Of a stretch of 64,000 nt of DNA, positions 1 to 10,105 are shown piece by piece. Position 1 is the first letter of the stretch. Each line of letters opens with the position of its first letter. Origin of the DNA: Haloarcula halophila (GTDB lineage: Archaea; Halobacteriota; Halobacteria; Halobacteriales; Haloarculaceae). The notes beneath the pieces were generated by a model. The model made no database searches. It was given only the letters and a program-made list of their open reading frames with translations, and had not been told where the DNA came from. Location: positions 1,488,001-1,552,000 of the forward strand of contig NZ_CP119559.1 of the NCBI RefSeq assembly GCF_029278565.1, written 5' to 3'. The translations under genes and the position numbers were made by a program.

Positions 1-524
1 CGGTCGACGACGGAGCGCCGTTGCCCACCGCGTGCCCGGATCGCGTCCTGAACCGACAGGAGATCCCGCCGGAGCACGGGGAGAAACCGGAACGTGAGCG
101 CGACGCCGACACCGAGCGCCTGGCCGAAGCGGCCGGGGACGTGTCGCTGGATGGCGGCCCGCGTCGCCCGAACCGGCGTCGTCCGGACGTAGGCTGCGCT
201 GACGAACAGTACCAGGAGGACGCGGGTCACCGCGACTGTCGGCACCAGCGCGCGGTCGGGGGCCAGCCAGGGCGACCCGAGGACCACCGCGGCCGAGAGC
301 GGCCCGAGCGCGAGGATAGCGACGACGAACCAGTAGTTCCGGAGCACCGTCAGCGGCGAGAGCCGTCCCGCCGTCAGCACGACCCCGGCGAGAACGGCCA
401 GCCCGGCGAGCCGGGTCGGTGTCGGTCGGGCGAAGACGGCGACGGCGAACCCCACCTGGAAGGCGAGTTTCGACCGCGCGTCGAGCCGATGGGCCACCGT
501 CGCACCCGGTTCGTAGGTCAGCAT
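1..524 (-). CDS. bioN: ECF transporter T component BioN-like (3' end outside window)
   Basis: Membrane-embedded coupling subunit of an energy-coupling factor importer, joining the ATPase to the substrate-binding BioY. About 174 residues are visible; the C-terminus lies beyond the left edge. The protein opens with a short amphipathic segment and HRLDARSKL, the usual N-terminal pattern of CbiQ/BioN proteins, followed by several hydrophobic helices. Its ATG overlaps the end of the upstream ATPase gene (ATGCTGA), which suggests translational coupling. The order bioY-bioM-bioN on one strand supports a biotin importer. The C-terminal coupling helices with the Ala-Arg-Gly signatures are probably partly beyond the edge. 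EcfT of another vitamin is possible, but the adjoining BioY makes biotin most likely. Confidence 0.85.
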   Translation of the reverse strand, partial: MLTYEPGATVAHRLDARSKLAFQVGFAVAVFARPTPTRLAGLAVLAGVVLTAGRLSPLTVLRNYWFVVAILALGPLSAAVVLGSPWLAPDRALVPTVAVTRVLLVLFVSAAYVRTTPVRATRAAIQRHVPGRFGQALGVGVALTFRFLPVLRRDLLSVQDAIRARGGQRRSVVD

Positions 525-1219
525 CCCGCGTCGACACCGAGCGGTTCCAGATCGGGCACGACCGTCTCGGGATCGCCGTCGGCGACGATCCGACCCTCGG
601 ACAGAGCGACGATCCGGTCCGCCCGCTCCCGGAGGTCCCGTAGATCGTGCGTGACGACGACGACGCTGGTCCCCTCGGCGGCGAGTTCGTCGAGTTTCGC
701 GAGTACCGACCGCCGCGCCCGTAGGTCCAGGCCGGCGAAGGGTTCGTCCAGCACGAGATGGGTCGGTTCCATCGCCAGCGCTCCGGCGATCGCCACCCGG
801 GCTTGCTGCCCGCCCGAGAGTGCGTCGATACGTGCCTCCTCGCGACCGGCCAGGTCGACGGCCGCCAGTGCCTCGGTGACCCGGCGGTCGATCTCTGCCC
901 GCTCCAATCCTAGGTTCTCCGGGCCGAAGGCCACGTCGGCGCCGACGGTCGCAGCCACTAACTGATCGCGGGGGTGTTGGAACACCATCCCGACGCTCGT
1001 CCGTGCCGCGACCGGGTCCTCGGTCACGTCGACGCCGTCGACGGTGACGGTCCCCGAATCGGGTTCCAGCAGGGCGTTACAGTGGCGGACGAGCGTCGTC
1101 TTTCCGCTCCCGTTCGGGCCGACCAGCAGGAGAAACTCCCCGTCGGGGACGGTCAGCGAGACGCGGTCGAGAGCGACGGCGTCCCCGAACCGGTGGACGA
1201 GATCGGTGACGGAGATCAT
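518..1219 (-). CDS. bioM: ECF transporter ATPase BioM
   Basis: ABC-type ATPase of 233 residues that powers biotin uptake at the cytoplasmic face of the membrane. Walker A is GPNGSGKTT at residues 34-42, the Q-loop is in MVFQHP near 78-83, the ABC signature LSGGQ is at 134-138, Walker B is HLVLDEP at 154-160, and the switch His follows in VVVVTHDL. All catalytic elements are intact. The start codon overlaps the stop of bioY by 4 bases and its own stop overlaps the bioN start, so the three genes form one operon. The length matches EcfA/BioM proteins. The ECF assignment, rather than a general ABC transporter, rests on the neighbours. Confidence 0.93.
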   Translation of the reverse strand: MISVTDLVHRFGDAVALDRVSLTVPDGEFLLLVGPNGSGKTTLVRHCNALLEPDSGTVTVDGVDVTEDPVAARTSVGMVFQHPRDQLVAATVGADVAFGPENLGLERAEIDRRVTEALAAVDLAGREEARIDALSGGQQARVAIAGALAMEPTHLVLDEPFAGLDLRARRSVLAKLDELAAEGTSVVVVTHDLRDLRERADRIVALSEGRIVADGDPETVVPDLEPLGVDAGC

Positions 1220-1830
1220 ACGGCCTGTTGCCGGGCGAGCGCCCCACCCCGGACCAGCGCCAGCGTCGCGGCGATCTTGATAGCGTCACCCGGGAGAAAC
1301 ACCGCGGCACCGACCGTCGCCGCCTCCACCGGCGGGAGTCCCGCCGCGTAGGCCAGCCACGGCACGCCGACGGCGTAGATGACGACGAGACCGACGACGA
1401 GCGCGCCGGCCTGGACGCCGACCGAGACCTCCGAGAGCTGTCGAGGCCCCGAACCACGGTCGGCGATACTCCCGAACGGGCGGTGGACGATCGCTCCGAT
1501 GACGACCGCGGCCACGAGGAAGCCGATCAAGTAGCCCCCCGTCGGCCCGAGGACGTAGCCGAGCCCCGCGCCGCCGTTCGAGAACACCGGCGCGCCGGCG
1601 ATCCCGACCAGCAGATAGAGCGCGATCGAGAAGCCGCCCCAACGGGGTCCCAGCAGGAGGCCAGCGAAGTAGACGCCGAACACCTGAAACGAGATCGGTG
1701 CGGGGAGTCCCGGAACCGGGATCGAGACGTACGCGAACACGGCTGTCAGCGCCGCGAGGACCGCCGCGAGCGAGATGTGTTTGACTGCCTCGTCGCCGAC
1801 CAACTCGACGGAGTCGTGTTCCTGTGCCAT
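1216..1830 (-). CDS. bioY: Biotin transporter substrate-binding subunit BioY
   Basis: S component of the biotin ECF importer, an integral membrane protein of about 204 residues. The sequence shows the BioY pattern: an early helix followed by PVPGLPAPISFQVFGVYFAG, then LGPRWGG and a Gly-rich stretch VLGPTGGYLIGFL, with about six hydrophobic segments. The start is placed at the ATG of MAQEHDS because a TATATTTT box lies about 25 nt upstream on the same strand, the spacing of a leaderless haloarchaeal mRNA; upstream in-frame TTG and ATG codons would fall within or right beside that box. It is the first gene of the bioY-bioM-bioN operon. No BirA gene was seen nearby. Confidence 0.92.
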   Translation of the reverse strand: MAQEHDSVELVGDEAVKHISLAAVLAALTAVFAYVSIPVPGLPAPISFQVFGVYFAGLLLGPRWGGFSIALYLLVGIAGAPVFSNGGAGLGYVLGPTGGYLIGFLVAAVVIGAIVHRPFGSIADRGSGPRQLSEVSVGVQAGALVVGLVVIYAVGVPWLAYAAGLPPVEAATVGAAVFLPGDAIKIAATLALVRGGALARQQAV

Positions 1831-1850
1831 GCGGACCATTCCCTCGTCAA

Positions 1851-1860
1851 CCAAAATATA
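1851..1860 (-). promoter_or_regulatory. Box A (TATA) of the bioYMN operon
   Basis: On the minus strand the sequence TATATTTTGG is centred about 25 nt before the chosen bioY ATG. This is the normal distance from box A to the start point of a leaderless archaeal transcript, and it decides the bioY start codon. Experimental start-site data are lacking. Confidence 0.6.
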
Positions 1861-1928
1861 GCCGGCGGTTTACCAGAGGCTCGCGAAACCGAGAAACGGC
1901 CCGCGACGCGGGCAGCAAACGATCGAGG

Positions 1929-2540
1929 TTACCGCGCGGCGGCGGCGACGCGCTCTTTCTCTTCTTTCTGGTTGACGGCGTAGGCCTGGACGTCGTTGTT
2001 CGCAGCGCCGATCAGCTGCTGGGCCAGGGCCTCGGACGCGTCGGTCGTCGTCTTGAACGAACTGCCGTAGACGCCTTCGGCGATGAACTTCAGCGCCTGG
2101 TCGACGCGGCGCTGGGGAGCGACGTCGACGGCCTTCGGGACGGAGATGCCACCGTACTTCAGGCGGACAGTCTCCTCACGCGGGGCGCTGTGCTCGACGG
2201 CACTGACGAGCACCTGGACGGGGTTCTCTTCGGTGCGCTCGTGGACGATATCGAACGCGTCCCGAACGATCGAGGTCGCGAGCTGCTTTTTGCCCGTGTT
2301 CTCGTCGGTCTGCATCAGACGGTTGATCAGCCGTTCGACGATGCTGATCTCGCTTTTCTTGAACTGCTTGTCGGTGTGACGACCCATCGTGTGAGCGATG
2401 GGCGTGACAGTGATGTAGCGCTCGGTCGACGGATCGGAGTATTCGATGTCGGTGACCTCCCACTCGTCGAATAGCTTCGCGCGAGCAGTCTCGTCGTCGG
2501 CGCCGGGTGCGTCCGGCTCGGGGGAATCCTCTGTACTCAT
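1929..2540 (-). CDS. rps7: 30S ribosomal protein S7 (uS7)
   Basis: Small-subunit ribosomal protein of 203 residues that nucleates assembly of the 16S rRNA head and contacts the E-site tRNA. The conserved uS7 core is visible: KKSEISIVERLINRLMQ, then HERTEENPVQVL and KYGGISVPKAVDVAPQRRVD, ending with the basic helix AYAVNQKEEKERVAAAAR. The N-terminus (first 25 residues) is an acidic extension typical of haloarchaeal ribosomal proteins. It lies 2 nt downstream of rps12 and is surely cotranscribed with it. In many archaea the next gene is an elongation factor; here the following gene on the strand is bioY, with its own promoter. Confidence 0.97.
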   Translation of the reverse strand: MSTEDSPEPDAPGADDETARAKLFDEWEVTDIEYSDPSTERYITVTPIAHTMGRHTDKQFKKSEISIVERLINRLMQTDENTGKKQLATSIVRDAFDIVHERTEENPVQVLVSAVEHSAPREETVRLKYGGISVPKAVDVAPQRRVDQALKFIAEGVYGSSFKTTTDASEALAQQLIGAANNDVQAYAVNQKEEKERVAAAAR

Positions 2541-2542
2541 GA

Positions 2543-2971
2543 TTAGCGGACCGGTTTCTCTGCGTTACCGCGAACGAGTTCGATCAGCGAGACGCCGTTT
2601 ACCTTCTCGACCTTGTAGTTGACACCGGAGAGGTCGCCCATCGCACGACCCTTCGCGCCACCGATCCCGGCGATGGTGACTTCGTCGTGTTCGTCGATGA
2701 AGGAGATAGCGCCGTCACCGGGACAGAAGGCGGTGACCTGCTTGCCGTTCTTGATCAGCTGCACCCGCACGCATTTCCGGATCGCGGAGTTGGGCTGTTT
2801 CGCTTCGATTCCGACCTTCTCCAGAACGATGCCACGACCCTGAGGCGCACCCTCAAGCGGATCGGACTTCTTGCCGAGCCCGCGCTCTCGTCGCGCGTAA
2901 TCCGAGTCGGACCACCGATGCTTCTGGCGGTCTTTTTTGAGTTTACGGGCGGCGTATTTGCCGTTCGTCAT
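2543..2971 (-). CDS. rps12: 30S ribosomal protein S12 (uS12)
   Basis: Decoding-centre ribosomal protein of 142 residues. The start [20 protein letters not shown] matches the archaeal/eukaryotic uS12 N-terminus; an extension of 20 residues upstream is possible in frame but unlike the family. The conserved loop [20 protein letters not shown] and the later [16 protein letters not shown] segment are intact. Because the divergent chemotaxis gene separates it from nusA, it needs its own promoter; a TTAAG-type box about 30 nt upstream fits this. A perfect 14-base palindrome lies immediately before the ATG. Confidence 0.97.
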   Translation of the reverse strand: MTNGKYAARKLKKDRQKHRWSDSDYARRERGLGKKSDPLEGAPQGRGIVLEKVGIEAKQPNSAIRKCVRVQLIKNGKQVTAFCPGDGAISFIDEHDEVTIAGIGGAKGRAMGDLSGVNYKVEKVNGVSLIELVRGNAEKPVR

Positions 2972-2972
2972 A

Positions 2973-2986
2973 GTACGAATTCGTAC
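2973..2986. promoter_or_regulatory. 14-base perfect palindrome before rps12
   Basis: GTACGAATTCGTAC is a perfect inverted repeat ending one base before the rps12 ATG on the minus strand. With a box A-like TCTTAAG centred near 3001, the predicted start of transcription falls inside the palindrome. It could be an operator or a short hairpin at the mRNA 5' end; chance is also possible. Confidence 0.4.
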
Positions 2987-3153
2987 CCGACGGAGGTACT
3001 TAAGACTCCTCTTTCCGATCCGTGCACGCACCGCGTGTGTCGTGGTCTAGCGCGGGAATCCGGCACGTCGAGAGCCGTATTCACACCTGATAACCAGGGG
3101 GGTGGATTTACTATCAGCCTCGCGAAAGCATCCGGAAATCACTCGGGACAGGA

Positions 3154-5544
3154 ATGAAGGCACGATCACTACTCCCAGTTGCGGTCCGGAAAAGCTACTT
3201 ACGCAAGTTCGCACTCGCGGTCGGTGTCATCGCCGTCGTCGTCCTCAGTGCGGGACTGGTAGCGCAGGGGTCCATCGCAGCGGAACTGACCACACAGCGC
3301 AACGACGAACTGCTGACGGCCACGGAACAGGAAGCCGCGGCGTTGGATCAGTGGGTCAGCGAACAGCGCGAAGCGACCAGACTCCTCTCGAATCACTACT
3401 ACATCAGCGGCGCTACGGACACCCGGATCGAAGCGACGATCAAGAACGAACGGGAACGGCGGAACCGAACCGTCGACGAGATCCATCTGGTGAATCTCGT
3501 GACCAGCGAGATCGACCGGAGTACCAACGAATCGATGACCGGGAGGACCCTCTCGGAGATGTCGATCGCCTGGGAGCGCGGGACACTCGTCTTCGACGGC
3601 CGCAACGACGTCGCCCGCTCGAAGGTGTTCCGCTGGGACGGCGACTATCATATCGCCTTCGCCAGCAAGATCCCCGACCGCACGCGGGCGGTCGTGTTCA
3701 CCTACGACATCAGTACGCGCGGCTCGCAGTTCCGGTCCACCATTGAGGGCGGGAAGACCCAGGTGCTGTCCCCGGCCGGTGAGATACAGATCGCCGAGAA
3801 CGAGTCGAGAATCCTGACCCGCTACGCCGACGGCACCGAGAACGAGGTGCTCCAGGCCAGCCGAAACACCACGAACGGGACCGTCCAGGGCGGCGGTGAG
3901 CTGTTCGCCTACACCGAGAGCGACGAGACGAACTGGGTCCTCGTCAAGCGAGTCCCCGTCGAGAACGCCTTCGCGGTCCGGAACCGCGTCCAGCGGAACA
4001 TCTTCGCGTTGCTCGGCCTCGCGCTCGTCGGGTTCGTCGCCTTCGGGGCCTTCGTCGGCCGGGACATTCGTCGATCGCTCGCGGCGGTCACGAACCGGGC
4101 CGACGCGCTAGCGGCTGGCCGGATCGGCGACGACACCACGGACACCGACCGGATGGACGAGATCGGACAGGTCGAAGACGCCTTCGGTGACATCGCGTCG
4201 TATCTCCAGACGGTCGCCGACCAAGCCGACGCGCTGGCTCGACAGGAGTTCGACGACCCCGTCCTCGATCGGGCGGTCCCCGGCCGACTCGGCGAGTCCC
4301 TGGACGAGATGCGGGTCGACCTCGAAGGGTTCATCCACGACATCGAACGAGCAAAGACCGAGGCCGAGCAGGCCCAGCGGGAGGCCGAGGAACTGGCCGA
4401 GTCACTGGAACGCCAGGCCGAGGAGTTCTCGACAGTGATGCGTGCCGCCGCCGACGGCGACCTCTCACAGCGACTCGACACGGACACCGACAACAAGGCG
4501 ATGGCCGAGATCGCGACGGCGTTCAACGAGATGGTCGCCCAGTTGGGCCAGACCGTCGTCCACATCCGGGAGTTCGCCGCCGACGTCGAGGACTCCGCCG
4601 AACAGATCAGCGCCAGTGCGACCGAAGTCCAGAACGCGAGCGAGGGGGTCAGCCGGTCGGTCCAGGAGATCGCCGCCGGCGCCGACGACCAACACGAGCA
4701 CATCCAGCGGGCCTCCGACGAGATGTCGAATCTCTCCGCGACCATCGAGGAAGTCGCCTCCCAGGCCGACGAGGTCGCTACCACCTCCCGGGAGGCTGCC
4801 GAGATCGGTGAGACCGGGCGCACTCGCGCGACGGACGCCGTCGACGTGATGAACGACATCGAGCGCCGGGCCGAGACGACGATCGACCGCGTCGAGGCCC
4901 TCGACGAGGAGATGACCCGGATCGGCGAGATCGTCGACCTGATCGACGACATCGCCGAGCAGACGAACATGCTCGCGCTGAACGCCTCGATCGAGGCCGC
5001 CCGGGCCGGCGAGGCCGGCGAGGGCTTCGCCGTCGTCGCCGACGAGATCAAACAGTTGGCCGAGGAGACCGGCGAGGCCACCGAGGAGATCTCGACGGTC
5101 ATCGCGGAGGTCCAGTCCTCGACGGGCGAGGCCGTGACCGACATCCGGGAGATGGGCGACAGCGTCTCCGAGGGGATCGAGACCGTCGACGGGGCGATCG
5201 AGTCACTGGAAGCCATCGTCGACCGCGTCGAAGCGGTCAACGAGGGGATACAGTCGATCAACGCCGCCACCGACGAACAGGCCACCGCGACCGAGCAGAC
5301 CGTCTCGATGGTCGACGAGATCGGCTCGATCAGCGAGGAGACCGCCGGTCAGGCAGAGGACGTCGCTGCCTCGGCAGAGGAGCAGACGGCGACGATCAAC
5401 GAAGTGAGCGACAGCATCGACTCGCTGGCCGGCCAGGCGACCGACCTCCGGGAGCTACTGGGACAGTTCGACGTCGAGACGACCCAACACGGCAACACTG
5501 GGGGTTACGAGCCCGACGACGAGGCAGCGGCCGACGACGACTGA
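3154..5544 (+). CDS. Methyl-accepting chemotaxis transducer (Htr family)
   Basis: Membrane-bound taxis receptor of 796 residues that controls CheA and hence archaellum rotation. The order is: TM1 near residues 20-42; an extracytoplasmic sensor region of about 240 residues with several N-glycosylation-like sites; TM2 near 283-303; a HAMP domain directly after, and a second HAMP-like segment near 430-480; then a long coiled-coil signalling domain whose hairpin tip reads [19 protein letters not shown] starting near residue 602. Methylation-type Glu/Gln pairs flank the tip. The ligand is unknown; the sensor resembles a Cache-type domain by size and position only. It sits alone, convergent with nusA and divergent from rps12, inside a usually continuous information-processing cluster. 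Confidence 0.93.
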   Translation: MKARSLLPVAVRKSYLRKFALAVGVIAVVVLSAGLVAQGSIAAELTTQRNDELLTATEQEAAALDQWVSEQREATRLLSNHYYISGATDTRIEATIKNERERRNRTVDEIHLVNLVTSEIDRSTNESMTGRTLSEMSIAWERGTLVFDGRNDVARSKVFRWDGDYHIAFASKIPDRTRAVVFTYDISTRGSQFRSTIEGGKTQVLSPAGEIQIAENESRILTRYADGTENEVLQASRNTTNGTVQGGGELFAYTESDETNWVLVKRVPVENAFAVRNRVQRNIFALLGLALVGFVAFGAFVGRDIRRSLAAVTNRADALAAGRIGDDTTDTDRMDEIGQVEDAFGDIASYLQTVADQADALARQEFDDPVLDRAVPGRLGESLDEMRVDLEGFIHDIERAKTEAEQAQREAEELAESLERQAEEFSTVMRAAADGDLSQRLDTDTDNKAMAEIATAFNEMVAQLGQTVVHIREFAADVEDSAEQISASATEVQNASEGVSRSVQEIAAGADDQHEHIQRASDEMSNLSATIEEVASQADEVATTSREAAEIGETGRTRATDAVDVMNDIERRAETTIDRVEALDEEMTRIGEIVDLIDDIAEQTNMLALNASIEAARAGEAGEGFAVVADEIKQLAEETGEATEEISTVIAEVQSSTGEAVTDIREMGDSVSEGIETVDGAIESLEAIVDRVEAVNEGIQSINAATDEQATATEQTVSMVDEIGSISEETAGQAEDVAASAEEQTATINEVSDSIDSLAGQATDLRELLGQFDVETTQHGNTGGYEPDDEAAADDD

Positions 5545-5592
5545 TAGGGCCGTCGCTGGCGGGTCCAGACGCGAAAGAACTACCGAACGGAC

Positions 5593-6018
5593 TCAGGTCA
5601 ACTCGATGCCGTCGATCCCGTAGTGCCGTCGTGCGAGGTGTCGCGCCGCGTCGATGTTCCGGCCCTCGCGGCCGATCGCGGCACCACGGTCCTCCTGTGC
5701 GACCTCGACGTACGCGATCGTGTCGTCGTTCTCCGAGATGGTGACGTTGTACACCGCCGCCGGGGCCAGCGCGTTCGCGACGAAGTCCTCGGCGGTGTCG
5801 GCGTCCTCGACCAGTTTCACGGGTCGGCCGATCCGTTCCTCGACGGTCGTGACAGTCTCGCCGCCAGGTCCGATGGCGTCGGCTATTTCGCCGCGTTTCA
5901 CCAGGTAGACGACCTGGTCGTGAGCCTCGTCGATCACGCAGTCCCGGACGGTGACGGCTGCCTCGTCCTCGAAGAGGGCGACCAGCTGTCGCGCGTCGTC
6001 CGAGAGCTCGACGCGCAT
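5593..6018 (-). CDS. nusA: NusA-like transcription elongation factor
   Basis: Short archaeal NusA of 141 residues made of two KH RNA-binding domains, without the bacterial S1 and N-terminal RNAP-binding domains. The KH signatures are GPGGETVTTVEERIGRPVKL (first) and AIGREGRNIDAARHL (second, GREG in place of the common GxxG). The start ATG directly abuts the rpoA2 stop, sharing one base, so it is the last gene of the rpoH-B2-B1-A1-A2-nusA operon. It is thought to act with RNA polymerase on nascent RNA; its exact archaeal role is not well defined. Confidence 0.93.
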   Translation of the reverse strand: MRVELSDDARQLVALFEDEAAVTVRDCVIDEAHDQVVYLVKRGEIADAIGPGGETVTTVEERIGRPVKLVEDADTAEDFVANALAPAAVYNVTISENDDTIAYVEVAQEDRGAAIGREGRNIDAARHLARRHYGIDGIELT

Positions 6019-7193
6019 CAGTCCTGACTCGCGCCCATCCGGAGGTCGACGTCACCCGTCCCGAGCTTGATCGGCTTCCCGACGATGACGTTCTCGGTGA
6101 CCCCGTCGAGTTCGTCGACCTCGCCGTGGATGGCGGCGTCGAGCAGGTGGTTGACCGTCACCTCGAAGGCTGCGCGGGCGAGCACGGAGTCTTTCGACCC
6201 CGAGATGCCGTGGCGGCCGATCGACTCGATTGTCCCCTCGTTTGTCATGATGTCCGCGACCAGCATCAGATGGCGGACGTTCACGTCGTCGAGCCCCTGC
6301 TCTTCGAGGGTGTTCATCGTCTCGTTGATCAGCGTCTCGCGGGCCGCCTCGATGCCCAGTTCTTCGTTGATCTCGTGGATGTTGTTACACGTCGTCCGGG
6401 ACGCGTCGACACCTTCGATACCGAGTACCTCCCCGAAGTCCGACCCCTCGGTGTAGAGGACGAACTCCTCGCCGCTGTCGGTCTCCTCCTTGCGGATGAC
6501 GACCCGGGAGATGTCCTCGATACCTTTGAAGACGATGTCCCGCAGTTCCTCGACGAGTTGGAGGAGGTCCCGGTAGCTGGGTTCCTCCGGGCCGAACTCG
6601 ATGACGGTCCCGACCTGCCGGGCCGTGACACCGAGGTTGGATTCGATGGTGTCGGCGATCTCCTCGGCGATCGCGTCGACGTCGTTGACGGTCGGCCACC
6701 GTTCTAACAGCGTCTGTTCGTTGAGATCGATCTCGACGAGCATGTCGGCGACGTTCGTCGAGATGTCACCCAGCGCGAGGATCTTCGTGGCCTCGATCTT
6801 CCAGACGACCTCGTGGGCTCGCTCGCGATCGGTCGCGTACTCGTCCTCCAGATGGACCGTCATCATCGGCGTGTCCGGTGTTTTCCGGGCGTCGACCAGT
6901 TCGATGAGCCGCGGGAGCCCCTGGGTCACGTCGATCTCGGCGACACCGGCGTAGTGGAACGTGTTCATCGTCATCTGCGTTCCGGGTTCACCGATCGATT
7001 GGGCCGAGACAGTGCCGACCGGATCGAGCGGGTCGACGCGGGTGTTCTGGTACTTCGACTCGACGGCCTTGGCGATTCGGTCGGCCTCCTCGACGTCGAC
7101 CGCTCGCTCTTCGATCGTGCTGTACACGTCGTTTTTGAGCCGTCGGGGAAGGTCCGTGTCCTCGACGACGGCCTCGATGTCTTCGGATACCAT
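6018..7193 (-). CDS. rpoA2: DNA-directed RNA polymerase subunit A''
   Basis: C-terminal half of the largest RNAP subunit (391 residues), which forms part of the active-site cleft, jaw and clamp. The trigger-loop region is visible as [20 protein letters not shown] followed by HYAGV; the C-terminal block with [20 protein letters not shown] is also conserved. It begins one base after the rpoA1 stop region and shares its last base with the nusA start. The A'/A'' split is general in Archaea. Length is normal for haloarchaea. Confidence 0.97.
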   Translation of the reverse strand: MVSEDIEAVVEDTDLPRRLKNDVYSTIEERAVDVEEADRIAKAVESKYQNTRVDPLDPVGTVSAQSIGEPGTQMTMNTFHYAGVAEIDVTQGLPRLIELVDARKTPDTPMMTVHLEDEYATDRERAHEVVWKIEATKILALGDISTNVADMLVEIDLNEQTLLERWPTVNDVDAIAEEIADTIESNLGVTARQVGTVIEFGPEEPSYRDLLQLVEELRDIVFKGIEDISRVVIRKEETDSGEEFVLYTEGSDFGEVLGIEGVDASRTTCNNIHEINEELGIEAARETLINETMNTLEEQGLDDVNVRHLMLVADIMTNEGTIESIGRHGISGSKDSVLARAAFEVTVNHLLDAAIHGEVDELDGVTENVIVGKPIKLGTGDVDLRMGASQD

Positions 7194-7194
7194 G

Positions 7195-10104
7195 TTAGTC
7201 GTCCCCCTCGGCCATCCACCAGTCGTCGGCGTGTTCCGAGAGGTTGGTGCGTTCGGTACGCTGCCCGAGGAAGCTCTCTTTTTCCTCCTCGCTGTCGAAC
7301 TCCTCGTTCAGGACGTTGTCCGCGATCTCCTCGACGTCGACGGCGGCCCCCTCCTGACTGGAGGAGACGTTGACCGGCGAGGTCCCGTCTTCGCCGAACT
7401 CGAACTGGACGATCGTATCCGAGGTGTCCCGGACGGTACCGTCGTACTGCGTCTCCAGTTCGGAGAGGGCGTTGATGAGTCGGCGCTGGAGGTAGCCGGA
7501 CTTGGAGGTCCGGACTGCCGTATCGACCAGCCCCTCGCGGCCACCCATCGCGTGGAAGAAGAACTCCTTCGGGCCGAGCCCGGACCGATAGGAGGACTCC
7601 ACGAAGCCGTGGGCGTCCGAGGAGAGATCGTCCTCCTCGAAGTGAGAGAGCGTGCGGTTCTCGTAGCCGCGGTTGATCCGCTCACCACGGACTGCCTGCT
7701 GGCCGACACAGCCGGCCATCTGCGTGAGGTTCAGCATCGACCCACGCGCGCCGGACTCGGCCATCACGACGGCCGGGTTGTCGTCGCTGAAGTGGTCTTC
7801 GGCGATGTCACCGGCGGAGTCACGTGCCTTGCCCAGCGTCTGCATGATCTTCATCTCGAGGGTCTCGTCGACCGTTCGGCCGGGCAGCGATTCGAGGTCG
7901 CCCCGCTCGTAGGTCTCGATGAGTTCCTCGACGCGGTTGTAGGCGTTGTCTATCGCGTCGTTGATCTGTTCTTCTGCCTCGGCGGGGATGGACTCGTCGT
8001 CGATACTGATGGAGAACCCGAAGTGCATGATCGACCGCATCGCCAACGCCGAGATCTCGTTGACCAGGATCCGCGCGCGGGTCTTCGAGTAGTCCTTCGC
8101 GATGGTGTCGACGACTTCGCCGCCGAAGGCACCGACAGCGTCCTCGTCGATAGTGCCCGAGACCATCTGTCCGTCCTCGATGACGACGTTGTCGCCGGCC
8201 GAGGAGGTGAAGTCCAGGTTGAGATCGTCGGGCAGGAGTTCCGAGAACAGCGAGCGGCCGGTCCAGTAGGGCTCGCCGGCCTCGTCCTCGCCGTCGGGGG
8301 CGGGCAGTTCGTCGATACGTGTCGCCCGGAGCATGTCCAGGGCCTGGGTCTCGTTGAACTGCGGGTTGGTGTGGGTCAGCAGGTAGGTCCCGCTGATGTG
8401 GTCCTGAATCGCGCCGATGATGTTCTCGCCGAACCGGGGCGAGAGCATCTGTTCCTGCACGCGCATGAGGACACGGGCCTCCGCACGGGCCTCCTCGTTC
8501 TGCAGCGCGTGCATGTTCATCTCGTCGCCGTCGAAGTCGGCGTTGTACGGCGGACAGACCGTCGTGTTCAGCCGGAACGTCTTGTACGGCATCACGACGA
8601 CCTCGTGAGCCATGATCGACATCCGGTGCAGCGACGGCTGGCGATTGAACACGATGATGTCGCCGTCGACGAGGTGGCGGCTGACCTCCCAGCCGGCATC
8701 GACCTTCTCGGCGAGTTCCTCGCAGTTCTTCTCGGTGACCTTGAGCCGACGGCCGTCCGGCCGCTGGACGTAGTTTGCGCCAGGGTGGGCCTCGGGGCCG
8801 TTTGCGACGTAGTGGCGGGCCTCGTCGAGGTTGCGCTCGTTGACGTTCATCGTCTGGGTCATCTCCTTTGCGACCCGGTCGGGAACGCCGACCTCGTTGA
8901 GCGATAGGGTCGGGTCCGGCGAGATCACGGTCCGGGCGGAGAAGTTGACGCGCTTCCCGGAGAGCGAACCGCGGAACCGTCCTTCCTTCCCCTTGAGACG
9001 CTGGGAGAGGGTCTTCAGTGGCCGGCCGGAGCGGTGTCGCGCCGGCGGCGTCCCGCTGATCTCGTTGTCCATGAACGTGGTGACGTGGTACTGCAGCAGT
9101 TCCCAGAGGTCCTCGATGATCAGCTGTGGCGCACCGGCCTCGCGGTTCTCCATGAACCGCTGGTTGATGCGGATGATGTCGACCAGTTTGTGAGTGAGGT
9201 CGTCCTCGGACCGCTGGCCGTTGTCCAGCGTGATCGAGGGACGGGCCGTCACCGGCGGTACTGGGAGCACAGTGAGGATCATCCACTCGGGCCGGGACCG
9301 CTCGGGGTTCATCCCCAGGACTTCGATGTCCTCGTCCGGGATGTCCTCGAACCAGTCCCGGATGTCGCTGGGCATCAGCTTGTTCATGTCCTCTTCGGTC
9401 AGATCGACGTTGAGCGCCTTCTCCAGCGCTCGGCGGTCCTCCTGTCGGGGGCGGAACTCGCCGCTGAGGATCTGCTGGACGCGCTCGGCGTCGATGCCCG
9501 TCTCCTCGGCGAGGTCCGTCGGCGCGATCGGATCGTCGGCCTCCTCCATGGCCGCGGCGATTCGCTCGGGGTACTCCGAGGACAACACCTGCTGGACCTC
9601 GTAGTAGGTCGTGGGCTTCTCGTGTTTGATGTCGTACTGCTTCTCGCCACAGAACGGACAGCGGTCCTTCTTGCGTGCCTGGCGGATCGCCGACTTGGTG
9701 ACGTCGTTGAGGTCCCGACCGAGGTCACGCGTCCGCTGGAGCTGTTCGCCGAACTCCTCGCGTTCGCTCTCGTCGAGACAGAGCCGCGAACAGTCCCGGC
9801 AGGTCCCACGAAGGAGCCGTCGGATGAGCTTCGCGAAGCCGACGTGGATCACCGGCGCGGCCAGTTCGATGTGCCCGAAGTGGCCGTTACACGAGCCGGA
9901 GTGTTTCCCGCAGGTCTTACACTCCAGGCCGGGATCGATGACCCCGAGTCGGGGGTCCATCAGCCCCATGTCGATGGGGAAGCCGTCGTCGTCGTACGTA
10001 TCGGCCGTGATTACCTTCGTGGCCGACATGTCTCGGTACTCCTCGGGGTCCATCAGCCCGAAGCTGAGTTGCCCGATCTCTTTGGGTGTCTGCTGTGAAC
10101 TCAT
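7195..10104 (-). CDS. rpoA1: DNA-directed RNA polymerase subunit A'
   Basis: N-terminal part of the largest RNAP subunit (969 residues), carrying the clamp and the catalytic Mg2+ site. The zinc site at the start is C62-x2-C65 with C72 and H75; further Cys pairs lie at 102/105 and 149/152. The metal-binding motif [10 protein letters not shown] is intact, as is the bridge-helix region near [20 protein letters not shown]. Residues about 170-245 form an acidic insertion relative to the archaeal core as I recall it, and contain a helix-turn-helix-like stretch around 193-216. The gene lies 1 nt after rpoB1 and 1 nt before rpoA2 in the operon. Confidence 0.98.
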   Translation of the reverse strand: MSSQQTPKEIGQLSFGLMDPEEYRDMSATKVITADTYDDDGFPIDMGLMDPRLGVIDPGLECKTCGKHSGSCNGHFGHIELAAPVIHVGFAKLIRRLLRGTCRDCSRLCLDESEREEFGEQLQRTRDLGRDLNDVTKSAIRQARKKDRCPFCGEKQYDIKHEKPTTYYEVQQVLSSEYPERIAAAMEEADDPIAPTDLAEETGIDAERVQQILSGEFRPRQEDRRALEKALNVDLTEEDMNKLMPSDIRDWFEDIPDEDIEVLGMNPERSRPEWMILTVLPVPPVTARPSITLDNGQRSEDDLTHKLVDIIRINQRFMENREAGAPQLIIEDLWELLQYHVTTFMDNEISGTPPARHRSGRPLKTLSQRLKGKEGRFRGSLSGKRVNFSARTVISPDPTLSLNEVGVPDRVAKEMTQTMNVNERNLDEARHYVANGPEAHPGANYVQRPDGRRLKVTEKNCEELAEKVDAGWEVSRHLVDGDIIVFNRQPSLHRMSIMAHEVVVMPYKTFRLNTTVCPPYNADFDGDEMNMHALQNEEARAEARVLMRVQEQMLSPRFGENIIGAIQDHISGTYLLTHTNPQFNETQALDMLRATRIDELPAPDGEDEAGEPYWTGRSLFSELLPDDLNLDFTSSAGDNVVIEDGQMVSGTIDEDAVGAFGGEVVDTIAKDYSKTRARILVNEISALAMRSIMHFGFSISIDDESIPAEAEEQINDAIDNAYNRVEELIETYERGDLESLPGRTVDETLEMKIMQTLGKARDSAGDIAEDHFSDDNPAVVMAESGARGSMLNLTQMAGCVGQQAVRGERINRGYENRTLSHFEEDDLSSDAHGFVESSYRSGLGPKEFFFHAMGGREGLVDTAVRTSKSGYLQRRLINALSELETQYDGTVRDTSDTIVQFEFGEDGTSPVNVSSSQEGAAVDVEEIADNVLNEEFDSEEEKESFLGQRTERTNLSEHADDWWMAEGDD

Positions 10105-10105
10105 C

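Noticed and set aside
3909-5285. Long minus-strand open frame of about 458 codons opposite the chemotaxis transducer
   Set aside because: It mirrors the transducer gene in a GC-rich genome, where the opposite strand rarely has stops. Its Ser/Thr/Arg-rich composition is unlike a real haloarchaeal protein.
6961-8907. Long plus-strand open frame opposite rpoA1
   Set aside because: It has no recognisable domain and lies over a clear RNA polymerase gene; absence of stops is expected from codon bias.
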